64,000 nucleotides of DNA from Nitzschia sp. DOCU1 (GCA_951394045.1 OX595990.1:1364001-1428000), one strand, 5' to 3'; shown: positions 1-9,858, numbered from the stretch's first letter. The notes: generated from the letters alone by a model not told the origin. Made by a program: numbers and translations.

Positions 1-455
1 AGTGACGGCGCCTTTTCCTCCCCCGCCAGTCCATAGGCAACCAGCTCTTCAGTCTTGCGAATCGACAAACTCTTGAACAGCTTGTTCTTGGGAATCCAGT
101 CTGTCAGTTTAAAGTCCGTTTCTTGAAACAGAGGATCCCACTCGCGCAAACTATAGCAAAAGTCCCTCACATCTTGGGGCATGCCACTCAATGTAAAGTT
201 AACTCCTTCTGGCGCCACCCTACCCCGGCCAGCCACCTGATGCTTTTGACCCAATTCAATGATTTTTTTCAGTGCCCTTTTGTGTTCCTGCTTGGTCCAC
301 ATGGGCTCCTTGTACTGGTACATGAGCAAAATGGTTCCATGCTGGCCATCATCGGCGCCCTTGGGGACGGGCGGTAACTCGCGAAAGGCCACCGACCTGC
401 AGTTCTCAACAATAATCTTCTCCTTATCTTGCTGCTGCTGCAATTGGGAAGTCAT
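1..455 (-). CDS. TrhO/UPF0176-type protein, N-terminal part (runs off the window)
   Basis: The reading frame starts at ATG 455 and stays open to base 1, giving 151 codons. After a Gln-rich start, residues about 38-150 match the acylphosphatase-like N-terminal domain of the TrhO/UPF0176 (YceA) family: GTILLMYQYKEP as the first strand, VAPEGVNFTLSG as the family's APEGIN.T.SG motif, then KLFKSLSIRKTEELVAYG, equivalent to the bacterial F.KL.VR.K.EIV..G segment. Bacterial TrhO hydroxylates U34 of tRNAs and carries a rhodanese domain with a catalytic Cys next; that part lies outside the window. No transit peptide is obvious at this start. It diverges from the helicase gene. The domain call is firm; the tRNA hydroxylase function is inferred. 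Confidence 0.75.
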   Translation of the reverse strand, partial: MTSQLQQQQDKEKIIVENCRSVAFRELPPVPKGADDGQHGTILLMYQYKEPMWTKQEHKRALKKIIELGQKHQVAGRGRVAPEGVNFTLSGMPQDVRDFCYSLREWDPLFQETDFKLTDWIPKNKLFKSLSIRKTEELVAYGLAGEEKAPS

Positions 456-1142
456 GGTATGTCATGGTAGCAGCGACGATGATGAGCCAAGTGAGATAGC
501 TCATGTGGTGCATCTTTTCCTGAAAGAGGAACGGATGGATGACTGCGTTTTCTTGGATCTGGATATTCTTTTGGGTTATGAGCCATCCCACCAAAGAGAG
601 CAAAAGATCGGAGAAGAGGTCGCGCGAGTCGAAGATATCAACTTTGTTTCTTCGCCTCACAAGATACGGTAGTACTGACTGTAGTAGCCGATGCATTGAG
701 GTTCGATGCGAGGAATCAATCATTTGTCGTACACTGTACGACGACGAGAGCAATACGCCACCAAACCGGATAGCAGTAGGCAAATACAAAAGAAGAGGTC
801 GCAAACATTTGTTGATCGTCATTGCTCCTCCAGAAAAATGATGTAACATGTAATGTGAGGCGAAGACAATGAAACTTCGTTCCAAGCCCTCGAATGAGCC
901 TGGGTACCATCGAAAATCTGAGATGGGACAACCCAACGGACATGCTGTGTGGACGTGTTGTCCAAGTATCGTGGAGAGACCATTCGAAAATATTCTGTTT
1001 GAGATGGTCGGATAAAGGTTTGCAAGCGTGGAATTTCGGTCCGAAATCCCACGGACACTTGCTGCGCTTTGCTTCGACATGAGAAAGCATTCACATTCAA
1101 GAAAATCTTGAAAGATCTTTTGCATCACAAACAAAGTAAAAC
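456..1142. other. Divergent intergenic region between the TrhO-like gene and the helicase
   Basis: The 687 bp separate two outward-facing start codons and probably hold both promoters. A 236-codon minus-strand frame crosses it, but its translation has no recognisable domain and it overlaps the TrhO-like 5' end in another frame. No RNA gene or repeat was seen. Confidence 0.4.
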
Positions 1143-2990
1143 ATGGCGACCCCAGCGCCTCCTCTTCGAGGCTACCAAAGCCGCATCCTCGATACCTTGT
1201 TGCAATACAACACTATTGTTTTATTGCCGACTGGCGCTGGAAAGACGTTTATTGCTGCCGAGTGTGTGGCCAGAAGGGGCGGTCCTGCCGTCTTTTTCGT
1301 TCCCACGATACCTCTAGTCTCTCAACAAGCAGCAGCACTTCGAAGCCGCCCCGATATGCCCCTTGTCGGAGAGTACCATGGCGACATATCCTTGCCTGAC
1401 GAATTCCAAGTCTTCGTAACGACTCCCAAGGCATTTGAGACAGCACAAGCACGCGGGGACTTGGCGTCGTTACAATGGAATCAGTTCAACACTGTGATAT
1501 TTGATGAATGCCATCATGTAATCAAAGACCATCCATACCGAAACTTAGCATTCAAGTTGAAACTATCAGGCCATCGTCCACGGGTTGTTGGATTGACGGC
1601 ATCATTGACCTATTCGGTGGGAGCAGCACAAATTCGAAAAAGTATCCAGCGTATTTGCAACGAATTAGATATTGAGAAAATTGAGAATGCAACTGACGAG
1701 GAACTACGTGCGGATGGCTACCTGGGCGCTGGAAGGGCGTCAGTAGCAGAAGTGCGACTGCCGGAACCTACATTTGACCCGTACATCGTGCCACAGCGTC
1801 AACGAAAGCCCCATCTAATGCACGAAACTTTTTTCCAGAGAGTCGAAGGAGGCGGGGCTACGAAATTTGGTATTGCACTAGTGCGCCTGATTCGAGGGCT
1901 TGAGGAGGAAGCTGCTTATTGCACGACGAATTTCAAGTCCCCATTAGAGTCGGTTTCGCTAAAATCATGGGGCGCCTATGCAAGAAAAAAGGCAGACGAG
2001 CACCTGTGCTTTGCATCGTTAGAGCACTGGTATGAAGCTCTCCGGATCTTGATTGTATCATGGGAAGAAGGAAGCGACGCTGTGATTGCCTTTTTGGAAA
2101 TGATGGATCAACATCGTTCCTTGCCTTGCTGGTCGTCCAGGTCGAGAAGACGCATCGAAGATTTCTTTTGGACACATAGACCGGAGAGATTCGTCCGCTT
2201 TGAAAATCTATATTGCGCTTTGGAGGAACAAGTTCGTGAGCGTCCACATTTTCGGGGAATCGTCTTTGTCAAACAACGAGTCATGGTACACATTTTGCAC
2301 CATGTTGTTAAGAACGAGACGAGGTTAACGGACTCGATCTACCCTTGCTGTCTCTACTCAGCAAAAGCTCCAGCTACAGCCTCGTTATCGATCTGCAAGA
2401 GGGAGGCCAAAGAAGCTCTGGAGGATTTCGCCGCCGGTTTTTGCAATCTTCTCATCACCACCAATGTTGCCGAGGAGGGACTTGACATTCCATCTGCCAA
2501 CTGTGTCATTTACTTCGACCCAATGGATCACGCGGTATCGTATGTTCAAGGTCGGGGGCGCGCACGGCAAGCGGATAGCAGTTTCATCATGTTGAATGAA
2601 CGGAATGACCGACCAGCATCTCTGCTAGCGCAACAGGAGGCGGAACAGCATGCTTTAGCTTCCACGTTTGCGCCCGAAAAGACCAAAAGTCAAATTGAAG
2701 CTTCACGGGCATCTCAAAAGCAGCGCGAAGAAGGCGCCTTCAAGTATCTTGCTGGCCGTACCATGGAAACGGCACTGGCCAATCTGAATATTTACTGCAA
2801 AAAGACAAAAGTGACTTTACTGGAAGAGTTTAATATGGATGGATCACAATGCAAAATGATCTACAAGTCCATTCTGCGCGATGTTTCTGTCCACGGAAGT
2901 GGAAATAGCAAGAAGGCGGCTCGAAGGTCGGCTGCGACTGCCATGTTAAGCGAGCTAGCTCGGTGCACTACGGCAAATGTTTGTGTTTGA
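1143..2990 (+). CDS. Dicer/RIG-I-type DECH-box RNA helicase with C-terminal dsRNA-binding domain
   Basis: The protein has 615 aa in one exon. Superfamily 2 helicase motifs appear in order: LRGYQ (Q-like), PTGAGKT (Walker A, about residue 30), FVTTPKAF, DECHH (Walker B), LTAS (motif III), TTNVAEEGLDIP (motif V) and VQGRGRARQ (motif VI). The DECH box and motifs V and VI are of the Dicer/RIG-I/FANCM group. A helical stretch between the RecA domains (about residues 240-380) fits the HEL2i insert of that group. The last ~70 residues, ending VHGSGNSKKAARRSAATAML, look like a dsRBD. There is no RNase III, PAZ or CARD domain. The predicted role is ATP-dependent dsRNA recognition, in RNA silencing or antiviral sensing. 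Neither an RNase III gene nor an Argonaute gene is in this window. Confidence 0.88.
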   Translation: MATPAPPLRGYQSRILDTLLQYNTIVLLPTGAGKTFIAAECVARRGGPAVFFVPTIPLVSQQAAALRSRPDMPLVGEYHGDISLPDEFQVFVTTPKAFETAQARGDLASLQWNQFNTVIFDECHHVIKDHPYRNLAFKLKLSGHRPRVVGLTASLTYSVGAAQIRKSIQRICNELDIEKIENATDEELRADGYLGAGRASVAEVRLPEPTFDPYIVPQRQRKPHLMHETFFQRVEGGGATKFGIALVRLIRGLEEEAAYCTTNFKSPLESVSLKSWGAYARKKADEHLCFASLEHWYEALRILIVSWEEGSDAVIAFLEMMDQHRSLPCWSSRSRRRIEDFFWTHRPERFVRFENLYCALEEQVRERPHFRGIVFVKQRVMVHILHHVVKNETRLTDSIYPCCLYSAKAPATASLSICKREAKEALEDFAAGFCNLLITTNVAEEGLDIPSANCVIYFDPMDHAVSYVQGRGRARQADSSFIMLNERNDRPASLLAQQEAEQHALASTFAPEKTKSQIEASRASQKQREEGAFKYLAGRTMETALANLNIYCKKTKVTLLEEFNMDGSQCKMIYKSILRDVSVHGSGNSKKAARRSAATAMLSELARCTTANVCV

Positions 2991-3898
2991 TATGGGAGTA
3001 ACATAAAATTATAACTACTAAGACTGCCACAACAGTGGTCATCTTCGTCCTAATCCTTTTTTATCTTACGGCTAGTTGAGTCGTGCTGGCTAGCTAGCTA
3101 GTAGTAGGCAGCTAGGTAGATACCGGATGGGACCCCGGTGGTAAACGGGGCGCGGTTCAAAGCTGCCTGCGGTCGGTCGGATCAAATGAAAAAGTCCCAT
3201 TAGAGTCAAAGCGTACGGAACGGGATGTCCAATACTTCGAGGCCTGTTGTAACTCCAATAGCTATCCAACTAGTAGAGAGCAGGCAAACTTATTCAAGTA
3301 GTTCTAGAACGGTAGACAGAGAGTTTTCCTTGACAAAAACAAACTATAGGTATTTAGCAATAGCGAGTTCAGCAGCAGCCGAGATCTGATCACCAGCGAC
3401 AGCTAGCGATCCAAGATTTGCATCCAACTGCTACACTCTGCTATATTACTATCAAAGCGCCTCATCCACCGTTCAACTGACCATGAACATTTAATTGACC
3501 ACCAAACACTTAGGTGATCATTCAGGAATCTTGAGAGAAAGAGCGAGACGAAGGTAGTTGCAGTCGTGACTGGATAGATCATGACTGGATTTACGATTCG
3601 ACTCGCTTGACTCACAACTATTAGTCCAAAATTGGCGCGCTCGTACTTATGGCGAGTGCGGTCGTGCATCTTTTGAGGGGGTCACAAGAAAAGTCATGAA
3701 AGATCCCATCGGTCATGCAGTTGGGGCCCGCGTCTTCGTCCTTTTTGAGTGTGTTGCTACCAGGTTGATGAAGGCACACAAAACCCCCTTGTTGTTTTTG
3801 CTCCCCGTCGCTAGGAAGCACTCAGCAACACCCAAACCGTCGCTGTAAACGTACAGTGAAGTGGTCGACTCTACTTTAGTTGGTCAGCGCGTGGTACC
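2991..3898. other. Intergenic region
   Basis: This holds the helicase 3' flank and the promoter side of the secreted-protein gene. A run of CTAG/GTAG-type short repeats lies near 3088-3120. Small frames here lack coding character. No tRNA or structured RNA was recognised. Confidence 0.4.
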
Positions 3899-4885
3899 AT
3901 GGCAAGACTTCATTTGGGATGGCGGGTTCTTACCGCACTGGCTGCGTTATCTGTTGGGGGATCGATTGATAGCGTCAATCTCGACTTGGAAGTTCTCAGC
4001 CAGATTGATTTATCAGCGCTTGGAACTCCCAATCTTGACCGATACAAGGCGGACTATGAACTTACAGTTGACAGTAATTGTCAGTACCTCCTTGTAGTTG
4101 AATGGGAGAAGCATAAAGATGATAAACCCGGCAGTTCAACTCCAGAATTCACCGGCGTTTGTGAAGAAAGTGACAACACCGGCGACGCGCCGGATGGCAA
4201 ACCTTGGCACGCTCCTCGCCGACAATGGATGCAGTTTCCGTCTTATGTCTTTGATACAACAGGCTTTGACCACTGGTCAATCTATTGGCGTCCCTGTGGG
4301 TTGCCTCCAAAAGGTCTTCGTAAGGCCCGATTTGATGTGACTTTCTACACTGTCATTCCGCAGTACAGGGCCTTTTGGACTTGTACTGAATTCCGCACGC
4401 CAAGAGTGTGTTCGGCCAATCAAACGAGTACATTCGGTAGGGGTCACTTCGTGCTTCCTAGGATGGAACGTGATCCCAATTTTCTCCCCAACCTTCCCGT
4501 TGGATTCAGCCCAGACCCGTTGGTACCAGAAGCCTATCAATACGAGGGAATGTTTAGCTGGAACGCTGAAGAGGTCCCCGAGACTGCCAGTGATTTCAAA
4601 CTTCCTGAGTTTGACCTGAGCACCTATGACGGGGATGTAGTGTCGTTCCGTACGATGCTACCTTACGAGATGTACAGTGGTGGCAACTCAACCAAGTCGT
4701 CGGCGTATCAGTTCTATCTTTATCAAACCATGCCTCGTTTGCCAGCATCCTGGAATACAACTTATGATTCTGGTACTGGTCGAATCACTGTATCCCTTAC
4801 TGGGTCAGCAGGCCTATGCGGGGACGGGTTCGATGCCACGAAGGCTGATCAGGAAGGTGCATCCAGCCGAAGGCTTAGGGGCTAG
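3899..4885 (+). CDS. Secreted six-cysteine protein A (diatom family of unknown function)
   Basis: The protein has 328 aa. A signal peptide covers residues 1-22 (LGWRVLTALAALSVGG). The mature protein is rich in aromatics and has six cysteines in the contexts NCQY, FTGVC, YWRPCG, FWTC, RVC and SAGLC, all conserved in the neighbouring minus-strand paralogue at 5139-6341. Other shared blocks are DLSALGTP, the WMQFPSYVFDTTGFDHWSI region, PQYRA, SWNAEEVPET and LPYEMYSGG. Several N-glycosylation sequons are present (NQT, NST, NTT). There is no C-terminal hydrophobic tail; it ends SSRRLRG, so it is predicted soluble and secreted. I do not recognise the family and assign no function. It is convergent with its paralogue, 253 bp apart. 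Confidence 0.75.
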   Translation: MARLHLGWRVLTALAALSVGGSIDSVNLDLEVLSQIDLSALGTPNLDRYKADYELTVDSNCQYLLVVEWEKHKDDKPGSSTPEFTGVCEESDNTGDAPDGKPWHAPRRQWMQFPSYVFDTTGFDHWSIYWRPCGLPPKGLRKARFDVTFYTVIPQYRAFWTCTEFRTPRVCSANQTSTFGRGHFVLPRMERDPNFLPNLPVGFSPDPLVPEAYQYEGMFSWNAEEVPETASDFKLPEFDLSTYDGDVVSFRTMLPYEMYSGGNSTKSSAYQFYLYQTMPRLPASWNTTYDSGTGRITVSLTGSAGLCGDGFDATKADQEGASSRRLRG

Positions 4886-5138
4886 TTGATAGGTGTGGTC
4901 AGGTTGTGAAAGGGCAGCCTACCCAGTCATTTCCCGTGCTAGTCTGTAGAATTGACGCGACTCGGCTTAATTTCGTGATACAATTCTGAACTAGTAGTAG
5001 TTCTATCCTAGACTATTCAGTGCGCATTATCCCAGTGACCAGGACGAGAGGCTACCACGGCCCTAGCGTTCTGTCGTACAGTTCATCGGGCACTTCGTTG
5101 CAACAAATATAAGATTAAAGTAGCCCACACTGGTCGCC

Positions 5139-6341
5139 CTACAAGGGCGTCCACAACACTAGGAAAATAAGACTTCCAGCTGCATGAACAAGCATCCCCA
5201 GGAAGCTGATTCGTGATGCCGCAGACTTGTTCTTGTCCTTATCGTCTTCATTTCCAGTGCTACCACCGGTCGGGCTTCCATTGATGTTACCCCCACTGCT
5301 GTCACTTTGACCGGGATTGAAAAAATCGTCCCAGTTGGGAAAGGTCGGCGGCCCTCCTGCAGCGGCTTGGGCTTTTTCAAAGTCGCCGCGGCAAAGTCCG
5401 GCCTTGCCAATCATGTGAAAGCGGATGACACCTTCTGAGGCATCCCAGTGAAAGGCGTGTGTATCGGGAAGGGTGTCAATGGTCGGCTGGAAATACTGAT
5501 AGTTGTTTCCGGTGAATTGATCTTGTCCACCGCTGACCCTTGAATAGGGGATTTTGGCTTCCCACATAACTAGATCACCAGCGTAACTACTCATGTAGAC
5601 AGGGGAGTCCTGCCATTGAGTGGGAGTTTCAGGAATCATGCCCTGGTCCCAAGACCTCATACCAACATAAGGGACGGGTCCATTGCCCTCAATGGAGCGG
5701 CGGAAAGATTCTGGCATATTCGCGACGTTGTTACGGTCGAGAATGTGGCTGGGAATGATGTTGAAATTCATGCCATTGATATTTTCTTGTTGGAAGTTAC
5801 AAATGTCTTCTCCGGGCACAACCACTTGCGTCTCATCAAGCACGTCACATGTCATGGCCAGTGCTCGGAACTCAGGAGGCACTCGAAAGAAACCTAGGCT
5901 ATATTGTGGCGCAGAGTATCCTCGGGGTCGATGCCCGCAGGGGTACCAATCGATGCTTAGGTGTTGAAAGCCAATGGTTGCCCAAAAGTAGTTAGGAAAC
6001 CGTTCCCAGAACTTCCTGGCGTCCAAGTACGGAAGATCATCGTCCGCCAGTGGCGCCACCTTCGTCTCGGGATCCTTGAATACACACTTCCCTTCGAAAT
6101 TTTGGTCTCCCAAGGGCAGCGTTTCATCATGCTCCCACTGAAACACGAATTCGTAGAGACACTGATCGCTAACGGTCAAGGCCCACCCCGGTCGAAGACG
6201 ACTCCAACTCGGTGTGCCTAACATAGACAGGTCGATTTCACCATCAGTTGCATTGCCCCCCGTTCCACCATCAGTTGCGTTTTGGGCACTGCTCCCCGAA
6301 ACGAGGTACAGCACCAATACGGACAACACGGAACCTTTCAT
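5139..6341 (-). CDS. Secreted six-cysteine protein B, probably GPI-anchored paralogue of the neighbouring gene
   Basis: The protein has 400 aa. I start at ATG 6341 because it opens directly into a signal peptide (MKGSVLSVLVLYLVSGSSAQ); the ten codons upstream begin with TTG. The core is homologous to protein A at 3899-4885: DLSMLGTP, DQCLYEFVFQWE, WERFPNYFWATIGFQHLSID, WYPCGHRPRG, PEFRA, SWDQGMIPET and GKAGLC, with the same six cysteines. Unlike A, it continues into a Gly/Ser/Asn/Asp linker (about residues 325-370) and a small-residue site (KSAAS) followed by a hydrophobic end (LGMLVHAAGSLIFLVLW), typical of a GPI-attachment signal. The N-terminus after the signal repeats NATDGG-like sequons. 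It is probably a cell-surface protein of unknown role. Confidence 0.78.
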   Translation of the reverse strand: MKGSVLSVLVLYLVSGSSAQNATDGGTGGNATDGEIDLSMLGTPSWSRLRPGWALTVSDQCLYEFVFQWEHDETLPLGDQNFEGKCVFKDPETKVAPLADDDLPYLDARKFWERFPNYFWATIGFQHLSIDWYPCGHRPRGYSAPQYSLGFFRVPPEFRALAMTCDVLDETQVVVPGEDICNFQQENINGMNFNIIPSHILDRNNVANMPESFRRSIEGNGPVPYVGMRSWDQGMIPETPTQWQDSPVYMSSYAGDLVMWEAKIPYSRVSGGQDQFTGNNYQYFQPTIDTLPDTHAFHWDASEGVIRFHMIGKAGLCRGDFEKAQAAAGGPPTFPNWDDFFNPGQSDSSGGNINGSPTGGSTGNEDDKDKNKSAASRISFLGMLVHAAGSLIFLVLWTPL

Positions 6342-7426
6342 GTTGTATTTCTTAGCCTCCCTAAAGTACAACTGTTGATAATATAAATTGTCGTCGCCTC
6401 TTGCACCTTCGGATACACAAAAAGAATTCGATGTGGGCTACAAATAGACTTTGGAGTGCCTGGTTCAAACAGAGGCAGAAGGCAAAATGAGGTTCGGTTG
6501 TGGTCAAACTCAACAGCTCGCTCAATGCTCCTTGGGCAGAAATCTTATCGTAGCTTCGCGAGATATCGTGCCAAAAGTTGGATTGCCTTGAATGACCCTC
6601 CGATCTTGTGACCTTTCTTCGGACGGCGTGCGCGCGCGCGCCTGGTGGTTAATTTACCTGTGTACCGACACCTCTTCCTCTAGCTAGCTACCGGTAGTAG
6701 AGATTGGGAGGGCACACCCTCTAGAGCTAGACGTGGGCTAGGTGTCATACGGTACGTACTATGCATCTCCCTGATACACCCCTCAAACGGACTTGGTTAA
6801 ATCTGGGACTACACAAGTAACCGGCTACAAAGTTAGAGCGTCTGGTGTAGAACGGGGGCCAAGAACATCTACTAGGAGTATCAGGAGCTGCAGCGATCAT
6901 GTGTTTGTTCGTCCTTTGAGGAGCATATTATGTACTACTAGTACCGGCAAAGCGCCAGCGACACGAACGATTGCGTTCGATAATCTTTGAGCTAAATGCT
7001 ACATGACCTAACTAGGTCTAGTTCTCATGCACTGTGAACCAAGAAAGGATCAGCGATGAATGCTGCCCGCAACAAGCACGACCGTTCCTTTTAGAAACAA
7101 GGACGCCACCGCACGCTCCAAGCGTTTAAATCGTAATGCATTCCACCACTGCGTAGAAACTAATCTACTATGGTAGCTGATACACCAACAAAAGCTGCAA
7201 GTTTGTTTCCCACACTGCGTGTCCTGATTTAAAATCCTTTGACCGGGATCCAGCAGCGGCAGTACATGCAACATGTCTACATCAGCAACGACGAGGCACC
7301 CTTTTGATATTTTTACACTAGTGGTACATGTACGACAACCATGATTTCCCTTTCTTTGTTACTTTCGTGCGCGCTTTTGCCAACTACCCTGCTGCTGCTG
7401 CTGCTGCTCGGTTGTCCATTCTTCTA
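6342..7426. other. Intergenic region
   Basis: About 1.1 kb between the promoter of secreted protein B and the 3' end of the DUF6824 gene. It contains a (CG)n run near 6628-6640, CTAGCTAG followed by the palindrome TACCGGTA (6689-6696), and a seven-copy CTG run near 7390 in the probable 3' UTR. I see no supported gene. Confidence 0.45.
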
Positions 7427-8977
7427 CTAGCCCGATTTGGCAGGGGGGACAATATCAAAATGAAACTCGTCCTGTTCCGAATCGTCCTCTCCGTCGCCCT
7501 CACCGATACCACTCACTTCGCTCATGGCAACAGAACGATTAGACATGCTTGCTGATCCAATCTTTTTGGAAAGATCCGAAAACACGGAATGCCCGGAATG
7601 ATCGCTGATCCGTGAAAGCCCCGACATCAAAGATCGGCGACTTCCGACGCCAAGACCATCCATCATCATGCTGTCCCCACCGTGCCCACTCAAGTTTGAC
7701 AATCCGTGGCCACTTAGATTCGATAGACCATGTCCACTGAGATTGGAAAGGCCGTGCCCGCTAATGTTCATGGAAATATTTCGATCATGTCGGGAGGAGC
7801 CATGACCCGATAAATTGGAAAGCAAGGAAAATTGGCTGTCCACCATGTGAATATCTGGCATCCCATCCATGTCACTGCTCCGTCCACTTGATCTGCCAGA
7901 GGGCGGCTGTCTGGCGAGTTTCATCTTGGCAAAGAGCCGACGGCGATCGTTGCCAGATCTCATCGAGTTATTGTCCATCATCATTTGATTCATACCTTGC
8001 CCTCCAAAGTTATTGCCCTGGTTGGATCCACCGCCATAGTTGTTATTGTTATTGTTGTTGCTCATCATGCTAGCGGCGCTAACCATGGAGCCCTGTTGGC
8101 TGCGTTCCATATCCATTCTCCCGATGCCGCTAAAATTATCGTTCATACCATATGCTGAGAATTCAGACATGACGCTCATTGTTGCCTCGGGCCCGAATCC
8201 AAGATCACCTGCTACTAGGGATCCTGAAGGATTCAGTGACGGTCGCAGTCTTGATCGGATAGAGCGCGCATCTCCATCCATGCTCGAAGCAATACTAGGT
8301 GTCCAGCTTGGTATCGACTGGGGAGCGATCGATGATAGACTTAGTCGTTGCATAAGCGTATCGGCGCTCATGGGATCGTTGCTTAACGTGCGAGACGGGG
8401 GCGGTGGCATATCCATATTGGAGCCTGTGAAACTGGTAGGCATTTGCATCGACGAAGGCCCGAGACTATTCAAACTGAAATGACTTCCATCACTGCTGTA
8501 AACCCCTGAACCATTGGAAGCGAGACTCGCTTGCCGACTTCCTGGATTATAAATCCCGTTTCCAAATTGTTGTTCCATGCTATGACTTGGTGCTATTTGA
8601 CCGGTATCAATCATTTTCTGGCGTAACTTGGGTTGCCCCTCACGAAGAGCCTGGGAGGTCTTCTCAATGGCTTTTTTGTCCCCAATATCATACCAGGTTT
8701 GCTTCTTTGCGTCCCTCTCAAGAAATCGCCCTTGTTGCTCTCGAATAGCAGCCACAATGGAGCGACTTATTTTGAGCTTTTCCGTCTTGAGGCAGGTAAT
8801 GTAAAGAGACTTATTCAGGTTGACGAGGCGACGATACGTTTGATTTCCCGGATGTCTCAACGCAGCTCCACCGCGCCCACACAAAACATCCGTCTCACGA
8901 GGATCCGTGATATCTTTCATGGGGAGATTAAGATCCACCTCAACATGAGTGCTCTCATCATCGCTATTTCCACTCAT
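7427..8977 (-). CDS. DUF6824 domain protein A (diatom family, putative nuclear regulator)
   Basis: The protein has 516 aa. Residues about 20-120 form a DUF6824 domain: ETDVLCGRGG, HPGNQTYRRLV, KLKISRSIVAAIREQ, GRFLERD, TWYDIGDKKAIEKTSQALR, EGQPKLRQK. The family is expanded in diatoms; its function is unknown, with a DNA-related role often assumed. The rest is disordered, with Met/Asn/Ser/Gly-rich tracts, an Asn run and tandem SGHGLSNL repeats. A conserved C-terminal block (DRRRLFAKMKLAR, DGMPDIHMVDSQFSLLSN, GSRRSLMSGLSRIS, SVFSDLSKKIGS, SEVSGIGEG, FHFD) is shared with the paralogue at 11383-13209, so both ends of the protein are under constraint. The ATG at 8977 is the only plausible start before the domain. 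Confidence 0.85.
   Translation of the reverse strand: MSGNSDDESTHVEVDLNLPMKDITDPRETDVLCGRGGAALRHPGNQTYRRLVNLNKSLYITCLKTEKLKISRSIVAAIREQQGRFLERDAKKQTWYDIGDKKAIEKTSQALREGQPKLRQKMIDTGQIAPSHSMEQQFGNGIYNPGSRQASLASNGSGVYSSDGSHFSLNSLGPSSMQMPTSFTGSNMDMPPPPSRTLSNDPMSADTLMQRLSLSSIAPQSIPSWTPSIASSMDGDARSIRSRLRPSLNPSGSLVAGDLGFGPEATMSVMSEFSAYGMNDNFSGIGRMDMERSQQGSMVSAASMMSNNNNNNNYGGGSNQGNNFGGQGMNQMMMDNNSMRSGNDRRRLFAKMKLARQPPSGRSSGRSSDMDGMPDIHMVDSQFSLLSNLSGHGSSRHDRNISMNISGHGLSNLSGHGLSNLSGHGLSNLSGHGGDSMMMDGLGVGSRRSLMSGLSRISDHSGHSVFSDLSKKIGSASMSNRSVAMSEVSGIGEGDGEDDSEQDEFHFDIVPPAKSG
7678..7768 (-). repeat. In-frame tandem 24-bp repeat encoding SGHGLSNL
   Basis: About four consecutive eight-residue units (LSNLSGHG) lie in the middle of DUF6824 protein A, with a related SNLSGHGSS unit slightly upstream. 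The paralogue lacks this array, so it expanded after the duplication. Confidence 0.8.
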
Positions 8978-9858
8978 GGTGGTGGTTTATTGCGTATTTG
9001 ATTGCAACGGGGGCAACCAGACACCTGCAACAGATCCCCTGATCTTAACTAACTGGAGGGGATGGTGGACCTCTTGCGCCAATAGCAGAGCCTCGCAATC
9101 GTCCACTCTTTAACACTACTAGCTAGCAAGGTCGTGGGGTGCACAACTCTGTTCTTCAGAGGGTACGCCTTCAACAGCAGCGTGGATCACTGTCGATGGT
9201 ATTAGATATATCACCTTCGGGGTAACAAGAGAATAGCTGCTGACAATAAATTCCTATCGGGAGCATCCAACGCGCGGCGTGTGGAGGGGTTCGAATCGCG
9301 GAGGATTTTGTGCCTGCCTCCTCGCTGTTTCGGTCTTGGCTGGCATGGCTGGCTGCAGAAGAACCTGCGTTCCCCTGTGCGACATTCGGCCCCCGATCAG
9401 AAAATTTGGTGACGGCGTACTGGCTGCACGTAGAGTTGACGTTTGCTGCATACCGCGAGCAACGGAAGACCCAGTGCCTGCCCCCGCCAAGTACGTATCT
9501 AGCCAACATAGATCCATCTGCACATACATGTTGAACCAGAGTGCTTTTGTTTCATTGGACCAAATATTTCTAGTGATAGCTACTAGGTGACGACTCGAGC
9601 GCAGTGTTGACCGCACTTAGCATACTTCTCTACCTTATTGATACTCCCAGAGTAGCAGCTCAAGAGTCCTCAAGTTTTCGCTACCCTTAATCGAAGTAGG
9701 AATATTCGCAGAGAGCGAGTTAATCTCTTCTGGTAGCTGTATCCTTTTCAGGATCGAATCAGACTAGGTACAGACGGAGTAAAGGATATCTGGGAATAAC
9801 TCAAGATTAGCTTGGATTGAGTAAAAATATTCAGCAAGAAGAGTTGGTAACTGCATAT
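8978..9858. other. Intergenic region
   Basis: This is upstream of DUF6824 gene A and downstream of the small diatom-specific gene. Overlapping frames of 100-120 codons on both strands at 9170-9620 have no recognisable domain and look like chance. GGGTTCGAATC near 9288 resembles a tRNA T-loop, but its stem does not pair. Confidence 0.4.

Noticed and set aside
424..1134. 236-codon minus-strand frame upstream of the TrhO-like gene
   Set aside because: It overlaps the TrhO-like start in another frame, is rich in Ser/Leu/His without any motif, and no splice site links it to the TrhO-like gene in phase.
6628..6640. (CG)n run
   Set aside because: Simple microsatellite. Z-DNA potential exists, but nothing else in the region supports a function.
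9286..9303. GGGTTCGAATC resembling a tRNA T-loop
   Set aside because: The T-stem does not pair beyond one base pair on either strand and no acceptor or anticodon arm surrounds it.
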